This document shows positions 1-5,837 of a stretch of DNA of 9,228 bases, piece after piece. The stretch spans positions 1 to 9,228 of the forward strand of contig CAJTZJ010000027.1 of the NCBI GenBank assembly GCA_910583925.1. Reading direction: 5' to 3'. How positions within the stretch are numbered: the stretch's first letter is position 1; every line of letters starts with the position of its first letter. The stretch is from an uncultured Eubacterium sp. Its GTDB lineage: Bacteria; Bacillota; Clostridia; Oscillospirales; Acutalibacteraceae. The position numbers were made by a program, and so were the translations under genes. The notes under the pieces were generated by a model that saw only the letters and a list, made by a program, of their open reading frames with translations, was not told the origin of the DNA and ran no database searches.

Positions 1-116
1 AAAGTTTATAAAATCACTTTTATTCATAGAAACCTCTAAAATATCTTTATATTACTACATAATAAACAAAATATCATAAAATTAAATAAAAGTAAAATAA
101 AATTAGGGAATTAGCT
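1..116 (+). other. AT-rich leader upstream of trbJ
   Basis: This stretch has no credible coding sequence and is about 16% GC by manual count (19 of 116), far below the coding sequence that follows. It ends in the trbJ ribosome binding site AGGGA (105-109), 7 nt before the ATG. Such AT-rich leaders often hold promoters, but I see no convincing -35/-10 pair with proper spacing, so I do not call one. If the usual trb order holds, the trbE (VirB4) gene should end just left of the window. A spaced 9-bp inverted repeat (16-24 and 85-93) is made almost entirely of A and T and is probably chance. Confidence 0.6.
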
Positions 117-920
117 ATGTTCAGAAAATTTTTAGCAATGGCGTTAGGGGCTTTTCTTTTCGGGGTCGGTCAGGCGGAAGCGAGGGCTGTATACTGTGTG
201 AACTGTTCCGAACAATGGACGCAGGCACTTGAAAGAATAACAAATATTGAGGAACTTAAAACCTTATATCTTGAATACGGCGAAAGTATTCAACAGACTG
301 CTCATCAGCTTAAAAATGTACAGCAAAACATAGAAATGATCACTGATATGGTTCATAACACTGCTGCACTTCCCCGTGAATTACTAGGTAAGGTTTCTGA
401 TGAAATGACCCGTTTTGCACAAATTACAAACTCCATAAACACCATAAGGGCAGACATTATGGGGTTAGAAAAAATATATGATGAAACATATAAAACTCAA
501 GCTGAACTTAAAGAAATGGCAAATATGCCCAATAATATGCTTCGGGAACGAAATATGTCTATTCGTGCAGATTTGGACGTCATGGATGAAAAAATTGAAG
601 AAGCTACCAAGGCAACATTCCAGATATCAGGCAAGCAGCTTAAAGACTTGGAAGAAAGCGGACAGACGGAAGAATATATTAATGACTTGATTAACAACGC
701 TGACGGCAGGAACGAGATATTAATGGCTGCCAATCAACTCGCAAAACTGCAATATGCGGAAAGCAAGCAATTAAGAGAGCTGATTGCAACCACTACACAA
801 TCCAATTTGGTAAAACAAGCTCGTGATGAGCAGCAAAGGCAACTTTCAGAAGAAATCGCAGATAGAGTAACAACATTCAAGGATGAGTATATTGTTTTGC
901 AGGAATTACCTATGTTCTAG
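117..920 (+). CDS. trbJ: P-type conjugative transfer protein TrbJ (VirB5-like)
   Basis: Predicted periplasmic protein of 267 aa. The family is the VirB5-type minor pilus or tip component of mating-pair formation systems. The N-terminus is a signal peptide (basic MFRK, then a hydrophobic run), with probable cleavage after the A-R-A at residues 22-24. The mature protein begins VYCVNC, with Cys27 and Cys30 in the CxxC followed by EQWTQ that is typical of TrbJ. The rest is mostly helical and rich in Q, E and K. It includes the conserved C-terminal block GRNEILMAANQLAKLQ (about residues 198-213), which matches the TrbJ pattern 'GR.E.L.A.NQL..LQ'. The start is the ATG with AGGGA 7 nt upstream. The gene is followed after one base by the stop of a convergent gene, whereas in related operons trbK follows on the same strand. 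The call is firm from the N- and C-terminal signatures. The precise role at the pilus tip is family knowledge. Confidence 0.88.
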   Translation: MFRKFLAMALGAFLFGVGQAEARAVYCVNCSEQWTQALERITNIEELKTLYLEYGESIQQTAHQLKNVQQNIEMITDMVHNTAALPRELLGKVSDEMTRFAQITNSINTIRADIMGLEKIYDETYKTQAELKEMANMPNNMLRERNMSIRADLDVMDEKIEEATKATFQISGKQLKDLEESGQTEEYINDLINNADGRNEILMAANQLAKLQYAESKQLRELIATTTQSNLVKQARDEQQRQLSEEIADRVTTFKDEYIVLQELPMF

Positions 921-921
921 A

Positions 922-1353
922 TTAATTTCCAAACAAAGGAAGTTCTTTTACAGGTTCACGTTTTTTAGGAGTATTTCGTATGGTTTTAAATTCTTCATCA
1001 GTAATTTTAACATATGTGCCAATAAATTTTTCTTGTCCTTCGCTATGTCTTATATATTCAAAGGTATTTTTATCAATAAATTTTAAAACTGCAAAACGGG
1101 CTGGTCCATTGGGGTTTTCTGCAATCCAGATGTCATCTTTTTTGACATATTTTTTAACGGGATAATTAATGGCAGAATCCGTAAATTTTATCTCTTTTTC
1201 AGAAACAGAGAGTGTATAAATATATCCCCACATATCACGTTTTTCATTTACATCCTTATAAATACCATAAATTTTATCAGGACTATCCGTGCAAGCGGTT
1301 ATTGAGGTCATAAAAATGCAAACAAAAAGCAGTACCATAATCCTTTTCATCAT
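922..1353 (-). CDS. opposite-strand lipoprotein in the trbK slot; candidate exclusion protein
   Basis: Predicted lipoprotein of 143 aa with a type II signal peptide: MMKRI, a hydrophobic run, then the lipobox I-T-A-C at Cys21. Thr at position +2 does not match the inner-membrane retention signal, so outer-membrane sorting is expected. The mature part (about 123 aa) is rich in K, D, Y and I with alternating hydrophobic residues, suggesting a small beta-rich domain, and ends in a basic, proline-containing tail. I do not recognise the family. It fills the gap between trbJ and trbL, where Ti and RP4 systems encode the entry-exclusion lipoprotein TrbK, but TrbK is shorter (roughly 70 aa) and lies on the operon strand. 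I chose the start at 1353 (tandem ATG ATG) because AAAGGAA sits 7 nt upstream. The open frame extends back to 1485, but that longer form would bury the signal peptide. A promoter and a dyad lie upstream inside trbL. No terminator is visible after its stop, so its transcript may run antisense into trbJ. An exclusion or immunity role is inference from position and lipidation only. Confidence 0.75.
   Translation of the reverse strand: MMKRIMVLLFVCIFMTSITACTDSPDKIYGIYKDVNEKRDMWGYIYTLSVSEKEIKFTDSAINYPVKKYVKKDDIWIAENPNGPARFAVLKFIDKNTFEYIRHSEGQEKFIGTYVKITDEEFKTIRNTPKKREPVKELPLFGN
1304..1308 (+). promoter_or_regulatory. Shine-Dalgarno deciding the trbL start
   Basis: GAGGT lies 7 nt before the ATG at 1316 and matches the GAGGT used by trbF. 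It favours this ATG over the in-frame GTG at 1289, which would put nine extra residues before the signal peptide. The site is inside the coding sequence of the opposite-strand lipoprotein. Confidence 0.75.
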
Positions 1354-2518
1354 AATAATTTTCCTTTGTTCTTGTATTATTGCAAATGAAGCATTTGCAG
1401 TTGATGAAACAAGTATAATGCAGATTGTTAATAAATTCAATGAAGAAAGTGGTCGTTGGTACAGTAAATTCAAAGTTGTTGCCACGGATTTACTTTATAT
1501 GGTCATTACTTTTCAAATCTGCCGTACAAGTATAAACGCTGCACTTCAAAGTACGAATACACAGGAATACTTAGGACAAATTGTTTGGGTATTTTTGCTT
1601 GGTATGGTCTTTTTGTTGATTATTGAAAACTATCAGGACTGGACACGTATGGTTGTCAATGGATTGAATAGTATTGCTGTAAGTGCAGTTGGAAACATTA
1701 ATTTTAATCCTGATAAGCCGTTTTTGGCTGGTTTAGAAATAACCAAGATAATAAATAATACCGCTAAAGATATGTCATGGGAAAAAACAGCTATTGTTAT
1801 TGTCATGTATATCAGTGCGTTTATTATTATGATTATTTTTTCTTTGATTACAGCCCGAACTATAGTCATAAAATGTGAACTTTTTATTGGAGTAACAGCA
1901 AGCGTTATTCTTATTCCCTTGGGAGCAAGTGATTTATTCAGGGGTAAGGCTATCAATGCTATCGAGTATGCAGTTGCTGTTGGTTTTAAAATTTTCACTC
2001 TAACACTCATCTGTGGTATTGGTTTCACATTATTCCAAAACTTTCAATTTAATGATGATAATCACATTGAAACCTGTTTAATACTTATCGGTGTTTCCAT
2101 GGTTTTGCTTTCTGTTACCTTTACCTTGCCAGAAACAGTTTCAAGCCTGGTCAGCCATGCAAACGGTACAGCAGGGGGAATGCTCCAGGCATTTAATACT
2201 GTTGCAAATACAATAACTGCTGTCGCCGCTGTTGCCGGAGCTGCATACAATATGGCTAAAGGTGGTATTGGCGGAGCTGCACGAGGCATTGACAATGTAG
2301 TTTCTTCAAAAAATTTGGCAAAAGAAAGCCTTATGGACAAAGGTGCAGACGGCAAATGGTCGGACGCAAGTAAATGGCAGGATTTAGGCAAGTTCGGACA
2401 GGCAAAAGAAACGTTCAGGAATTTCAATGCAAGCAGACAGCAAGCAAAAATAAACCATTCAACAATAGCTCAGGAAGCAAAAAACAATATTAACTTAATC
2501 CGTCAAGCGCGGGGATAA
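1316..2518 (+). CDS. trbL: P-type conjugative transfer protein TrbL (VirB6-like)
   Basis: Polytopic inner-membrane protein of 400 aa, the VirB6-type channel component of the secretion system. A signal peptide (MQTKSS, a long Ile/Leu/Phe run, then A-F-A at 26-28) precedes the mature VDET. Hydrophobic segments are visible near residues 86-103, 159-179, 183-203, 217-241, 252-272 and 288-311. The motif LPETVSSLVSHANGTAGG (about 271-288) and the Gly/Ala-rich helix after it are typical of TrbL. The C-terminal 75 residues are hydrophilic and rich in K, Q and N, probably a cytoplasmic tail. The start is the ATG with GAGGT 7 nt before it. The first 38 bp overlap, head to head, the start of the opposite-strand lipoprotein. 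trbF begins 12 bp after the stop. The length is somewhat short for the family, where variable C-terminal tails account for most size differences. Confidence 0.87.
   Translation: MQTKSSTIILFIIIIFLCSCIIANEAFAVDETSIMQIVNKFNEESGRWYSKFKVVATDLLYMVITFQICRTSINAALQSTNTQEYLGQIVWVFLLGMVFLLIIENYQDWTRMVVNGLNSIAVSAVGNINFNPDKPFLAGLEITKIINNTAKDMSWEKTAIVIVMYISAFIIMIIFSLITARTIVIKCELFIGVTASVILIPLGASDLFRGKAINAIEYAVAVGFKIFTLTLICGIGFTLFQNFQFNDDNHIETCLILIGVSMVLLSVTFTLPETVSSLVSHANGTAGGMLQAFNTVANTITAVAAVAGAAYNMAKGGIGGAARGIDNVVSSKNLAKESLMDKGADGKWSDASKWQDLGKFGQAKETFRNFNASRQQAKINHSTIAQEAKNNINLIRQARG
1361..1367 (-). promoter_or_regulatory. Shine-Dalgarno of the opposite-strand lipoprotein
   Basis: On the minus strand this reads AAAGGAA, 7 nt before the ATG at 1353. 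It lies inside the trbL signal-peptide coding region and is the reason for choosing 1353 over the far upstream start at 1485. Confidence 0.65.
1381..1399. repeat. perfect 8-bp dyad (hairpin or operator) in the lipoprotein leader
   Basis: TGCAAATG, the 3-nt centre AAG, then CATTTGCA: both arms are perfect complements. On the minus strand the dyad falls between the predicted -10 (1412-1417) and the Shine-Dalgarno (1361-1367), so it would be in the 5' leader of the lipoprotein mRNA or serve as a repressor site just downstream of its transcription start. On the plus strand the same bases encode A-N-E-A-F-A at the trbL signal-peptide cleavage site, so coding constraint could be part of the explanation. 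Confidence 0.55.
1412..1440 (-). promoter_or_regulatory. predicted sigma70 promoter for the opposite-strand lipoprotein
   Basis: Read on the minus strand, -35 TTGAAT (1440-1435) is separated by exactly 17 bp from -10 TATACT (1417-1412). The matches to consensus are 4 of 6 and 5 of 6. Transcription would start near 1405, leaving a leader of about 50 nt before the ATG at 1353. The site lies entirely inside trbL, so the lipoprotein could be expressed without the transfer operon. This is prediction by eye. AT-rich DNA gives chance matches, but position and spacing are right. Confidence 0.5.
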
Positions 2519-2530
2519 TTGAGGTAGAAT

Positions 2531-3226
2531 ATGGCATTTTTTAACAGTAAAGACAAAGAAAAAGCAAGTATTAAAAAAACTTCTGACAACCCTTATCTTG
2601 ATGGTCGTGAAGAATGGCTTGAACGCTATGGCAACTATATCAAAGCAAGGGACGGCTGGAGATTTTTTGCCATTATCAGTTGGCTTATTGCCATGATATG
2701 CATAGGATTGTGCGGTTATATGGCTACACAGAACAAGATAATTCCATACGTAGTTGAAGTGGACAAACTGGGCAGAGCCAATGCTGTATCAGCCATTGAT
2801 GAAAGCAAGAGGACAAATCTGCAAAATGTCATTCCGTCTGTAGTTTCCATGATTATCAGCGATTGGCGAACAGTTACGGCTGATGTTTTACTCCAAAAGA
2901 AAATGATTGGAAGATTAAGCTATTTCACGACAGGAAGTGCAAAGGGATATTTCAAGGAATGGTACGAAAAAAACAACCCTTATGAAAGGGGCAAAGAAAA
3001 TCTTGTTTCTGTGGAATTAAAATCATTACCTTTGGCTATTTCCCAAGACTCATACAAGGTTGAATGGACGGAAATAATCAGAAACCATGCAGGAAAAGTT
3101 CTGGATAATGTCCGTTATGAAGCCACGGTAACTATTCAAATGAACAATCCAACATCAGAGCAAATGATTTTAAATAATCCAACGGGGATATTTATTTCAT
3201 ACATAAACGCAACAAAATTATTTTAA
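2531..3226 (+). CDS. trbF: conjugal transfer protein TrbF (VirB8-like)
   Basis: Inner-membrane assembly factor of 231 aa, the VirB8-type component that links the inner-membrane platform to the periplasmic core. It has a cytoplasmic N-terminus with the family block NPYLDGREEWLERYGNYI (residues 20-37), one transmembrane helix at about 44-66, and a periplasmic NTF2-like domain beginning IIPYVVEVDKLGRA. The end, NPTGIFISYINATKLF, corresponds to the conserved 'NP.G.yv..........L' terminus of TrbF. Length is normal for the family. The ATG has GAGGT (2521-2525) 5 nt upstream and lies 12 bp after trbL, supporting cotranscription. No catalytic residues are expected. The call is firm. Confidence 0.9.
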   Translation: MAFFNSKDKEKASIKKTSDNPYLDGREEWLERYGNYIKARDGWRFFAIISWLIAMICIGLCGYMATQNKIIPYVVEVDKLGRANAVSAIDESKRTNLQNVIPSVVSMIISDWRTVTADVLLQKKMIGRLSYFTTGSAKGYFKEWYEKNNPYERGKENLVSVELKSLPLAISQDSYKVEWTEIIRNHAGKVLDNVRYEATVTIQMNNPTSEQMILNNPTGIFISYINATKLF

Positions 3227-3249
3227 CATAAATTTCAAGAGGTTAAATT

Positions 3250-4152
3250 ATGAAAAAGATAATCTTTATACTATCTTTGTCTATTTTGACAACTCAATTT
3301 CCAAATTTTGGCTATGCAGCAGAGATAAATCAGGAACTTATTGACCAACTGACAGTACCTGGCTTCAACATGAACTTATCTCCAGTTCCTTTGCAAATGA
3401 AAGAAAAGAAAGCCCTGACCTTATCCCAAAAATGGATAACCAAGAGCAGTGAACCTTTTTTGTCTGGAAATGGAAAACTGACATACGTTTATGGAGCAAG
3501 TATGCCAACAATTCTTGCTACTCCCATGTCTATCTGTGATGTGGAGTTACAGCAAGGTGAGATTATCAGTTCCATTAACTTAGGTGACACTGCACGTTGG
3601 GAACTCTCTGTGGCAAAGGCAGCGGGCAAAGAACATATCATTGTCAAAGCCAAGGATATTAACCTTGAAACAAACGCTATAGTATCGACGGATAAACGTG
3701 TTTATCATCTGCGTCTTGTGTCCACTGAGGACAGTTTTACCCCTTATGTTGGATTTGTGTATGCGAATGATATGTTGGCTTACTCCAATCAGGTACAGGA
3801 ACAACAGAGAAAGGAACAACATTTCAACTCATATCAATCCGAAGAAGTGAACAATAAAACAGGTGTTCTAACTCTTGAAGATCTGAACTTTAATTATGAA
3901 CTGCGTGGAAATGCCAGCTGGAAGCCTGAGCGTATTTATGATGACGGAGCTAAAACTTATATAAAGCTGCCCAAGCGAACATATACCAGTGAAATGCCTA
4001 TTTTGCTTGTATCAAAAGGAGGTCAAACAGTTTTAGTAAACTACAGAGTAAATAAAACCGCAATGATTGCGGACGGTGTTTTTGATGAGATTATTCTTGT
4101 TTTAGGTGTTGGAAAAAATAAGGAACAGATAAACATTGTGAGGGCTGAATAA
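3250..4152 (+). CDS. trbG: conjugal transfer protein TrbG (VirB9/CagX family)
   Basis: Periplasmic and outer-membrane core subunit of 300 aa that, with the TrbI and TrbH proteins, should form the ring complex spanning to the outer membrane. A signal peptide (MKKIIFILSL to G-Y-A at 21-23) is clear. The N-terminal VirB9 domain shows the family patterns GKLTYVYGASMPTILATP, LQQGEIISSINLGDTARW, and TDKRVYHLRLVS followed by VGFVYAND. The C-terminal domain, which in the family contacts VirB7 and VirB10, carries NFNYELRGNASWKPERIYDDG, LVNYRVNKTAMIADGVFD and GVGKNKEQINIVR, all recognisable VirB9 C-terminal blocks. The ATG follows AAGAGG (3237-3242) by 7 nt. The stop TAA overlaps the trbH ATG by one base, a translational-coupling arrangement. 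Confidence 0.92.
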   Translation: MKKIIFILSLSILTTQFPNFGYAAEINQELIDQLTVPGFNMNLSPVPLQMKEKKALTLSQKWITKSSEPFLSGNGKLTYVYGASMPTILATPMSICDVELQQGEIISSINLGDTARWELSVAKAAGKEHIIVKAKDINLETNAIVSTDKRVYHLRLVSTEDSFTPYVGFVYANDMLAYSNQVQEQQRKEQHFNSYQSEEVNNKTGVLTLEDLNFNYELRGNASWKPERIYDDGAKTYIKLPKRTYTSEMPILLVSKGGQTVLVNYRVNKTAMIADGVFDEIILVLGVGKNKEQINIVRAE

Positions 4153-4622
4153 TGAAAAGAATTGCCCTTATCATTGTCCTTTGTTTTATGAGTGCCTGTT
4201 CTTCTTCACGAGCCTTGCAAACAAGCTATTCCTTTCATGGAGTTATGCCAGAACAGCAAGCGGTTTCCAAGGAAATAACCAAAGACCTGGCAAACTATAT
4301 TGCAACGTTATTTGCACCAGGACATACCAGTTTCAATCTTGTAAAAGCTGAAAGCGAAAATCTGGAACTCACGGATGAAACGACAGCGGACACTTTTACA
4401 ACAATTTTTGAAAATGCCCTGCGTCAAAAAGGCTTTGAAATCAGCAAGAAAGGTTTGGAACTTTCCTATACCATAGACAGCCTGAGCAATGAATTTGGTG
4501 AAGGTGGATTTTATACACAGATACGTTTTGGAAACGGAAGCAATTTTTCTTCTGTCTATACAATGGACGGAAAAAGTCTGTTAACACGTTCAACACTAAA
4601 ACTTGGAGATAACAATGAGTAA
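4152..4622 (+). CDS. trbH: TrbH-type outer-membrane lipoprotein (VirB7 role)
   Basis: Predicted lipoprotein of 156 aa with a short type II signal peptide and lipobox M-S-A-C at Cys16. Ser at +2 is compatible with outer-membrane sorting. The mature part contains a helical stretch (KEITKDLANYIATLFAPGHT), then DTFTTIFENALRQKGFEI, resembling the TrbH pattern of a short domain ending in an 'aLr..Gy.v' element. Length is close to RP4 and Ti TrbH (about 160 aa). Position between trbG and trbI is exactly that of trbH. It probably supplies the VirB7 function, anchoring the core complex in the outer membrane. Translation is coupled: the ATG shares a base with the trbG stop, with GAGGG 7 nt upstream, and the end overlaps trbI by 8 bp. 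TrbH sequences are poorly conserved, so the name rests largely on synteny, size and lipobox. Confidence 0.75.
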   Translation: MKRIALIIVLCFMSACSSSRALQTSYSFHGVMPEQQAVSKEITKDLANYIATLFAPGHTSFNLVKAESENLELTDETTADTFTTIFENALRQKGFEISKKGLELSYTIDSLSNEFGEGGFYTQIRFGNGSNFSSVYTMDGKSLLTRSTLKLGDNNE

Positions 4623-5835
4623 CTCTCCTAACAGTTTGGAAATACGCCCAAAAGTTAATGCTGTATTAGGCTCTAAGAAAATCTTTTATGCTGTTATTGG
4701 TCTTGGAATTTTCACTGTTATAATGGTAATTTTTGGTATTTCAACAGCTGGGAAAAAATCCAATAAAGAGCAAGAAGAAAAGTCAGTTCCAATACAAATT
4801 GAAGATATAAAATCTTTTGCTCCTGAAAGTCCTGATGGCGGTTTGCTCGCTCCAAAAATTGAGGAAAAGCCTGTTGAAGCACAAGTTATAGCTGACAAGG
4901 ATATCCCTATTCCTGAAATCAAAATTTCAAGAATGCCCGATCCAAGCGAGACTACAAAACGTTTCATACAGATGCGCGAACAAAGGCTTTTAGAAGCGAT
5001 AAATGCCCCAAGTCAAGCCTATGTCAATAGTACCACGGTTAGTGCTGCTATGTCCATGTCACAGCAGACTAATCAACCACTTACTGCACAACAACAAAAC
5101 AACACGTTGGAAGGCTTGATAAACAGCAGTGTAAGTCTCAATGGGGAAAACACCTATAATGTTGCTGCTGATATTGACAAGGAGAACTTTTTTGAACGTT
5201 CAAAGCCTGACAATCAATGGATAAATCCAAACATAAGAACGGCAGGACAGAAATACGAAATCAAAACAGGCAGTGTTATTCCCGCCGCCATGGTGACGGC
5301 AATTAATTCAGACCTTCCGGGAAACATGATAGCACAGGTCACACAGAATATTTATGACAGCGCAACAGGCGGTTATTTGCTTATTCCACAGGGTTCAAAG
5401 CTGTTCGGCGTGTATGACAGCCGTGTGATTATGGGACAGCGGCGTGTGCTCGTCGCATGGAACAGGATAATTTTTCCTGACGGATCAGCCATGACAATAC
5501 CGGGTGTTCCCGGAGCGGACATGGCAGGCAACAGCGGGTTTAGCCAAAAGGTCGATAATCATTATTTTCGGATTTTCGGTTCAAGCATTCTAATGGCTCT
5601 CATCACGGCAGGCACAGCGTATGCCGTTGATGAAAACACCAATAACGACAATGAAAACAGTTTATCTTCACAACTCAATTCCGCTTTAGCCCAACAATTA
5701 GGACAAGTCACAACTTCCCTGCTTGAAAAGCATTTGAATATCAAACCGACGCTTGAAATAGAGCCGGGTTATCAGTTCAACATCGTTTTAACCAAAGACT
5801 TGGTTTTTGGCGGAAGCTATAAGGGGTGGAAATAG
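4615..5835 (+). CDS. trbI: conjugal transfer protein TrbI (VirB10 family)
   Basis: Core-complex protein of 406 aa that spans both membranes. It has a short cytoplasmic N-terminus, a transmembrane helix at about 23-42, then a periplasmic linker of low complexity rich in K, E, P and later Q/N/S (to about 210). The C-terminal VirB10 beta-barrel domain (about 216-400) shows the family blocks KTGSVIPAAMVTAINSDLPG, GGYLLIPQGSKLFGVYD, GQRRVLVAWNRIIFPDG and FRIFGSSILMALITAGTA. The last is the helix that forms the outer-membrane pore in the family. The start is the ATG preceded by GGAG (4605-4608) with 6 nt spacing. A TTG four codons earlier overlaps that site and is rejected. GC rises in the conserved barrel domain (about 42-60% per 60-base line over 5281-5640) compared with about 27-40% in the sampled N-terminal half. 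Confidence 0.92.
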   Translation: MSNSPNSLEIRPKVNAVLGSKKIFYAVIGLGIFTVIMVIFGISTAGKKSNKEQEEKSVPIQIEDIKSFAPESPDGGLLAPKIEEKPVEAQVIADKDIPIPEIKISRMPDPSETTKRFIQMREQRLLEAINAPSQAYVNSTTVSAAMSMSQQTNQPLTAQQQNNTLEGLINSSVSLNGENTYNVAADIDKENFFERSKPDNQWINPNIRTAGQKYEIKTGSVIPAAMVTAINSDLPGNMIAQVTQNIYDSATGGYLLIPQGSKLFGVYDSRVIMGQRRVLVAWNRIIFPDGSAMTIPGVPGADMAGNSGFSQKVDNHYFRIFGSSILMALITAGTAYAVDENTNNDNENSLSSQLNSALAQQLGQVTTSLLEKHLNIKPTLEIEPGYQFNIVLTKDLVFGGSYKGWK

Positions 5836-5837
5836 GT

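Noticed and set aside
16..93. 9-bp inverted repeat (16-24 and 85-93) in the leader
   Set aside because: Eight of the nine base pairs are A-T in a region with about 16% GC and the arms are 60 bp apart, so chance is likely.
926..940. Possible terminator between the convergent trbJ and lipoprotein stops (TTCC/GGAA)
   Set aside because: The stem is only 4 bp, has no adjoining T-run, and lies inside the lipoprotein coding end.
1289..1315. GTG start extending trbL by nine codons
   Set aside because: The ATG at 1316 has a well-spaced GAGGT and places the signal peptide at the very N-terminus.
1354..1485. Longer form of the opposite-strand lipoprotein starting at 1485
   Set aside because: It would put 44 residues before the lipoprotein signal peptide. 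The ATG pair at 1353/1350 has a Shine-Dalgarno at the right distance.
1633..2427. Long open frames on the minus strand under trbL (1633-2028 and 2062-2427)
   Set aside because: They mirror a recognisable TrbL protein. Their hydrophobic or proline-rich composition is what the antisense of membrane helices gives, and I saw no convincing translation start.
4603..4614. TTG start for trbI
   Set aside because: It overlaps the GGAG ribosome binding site that serves the ATG at 4615.
5826..5837. GTG start for traG overlapping trbI
   Set aside because: The GTG is itself part of the purine-rich stretch likely used as ribosome binding site for the ATG at 5838. A start there is possible but less likely.
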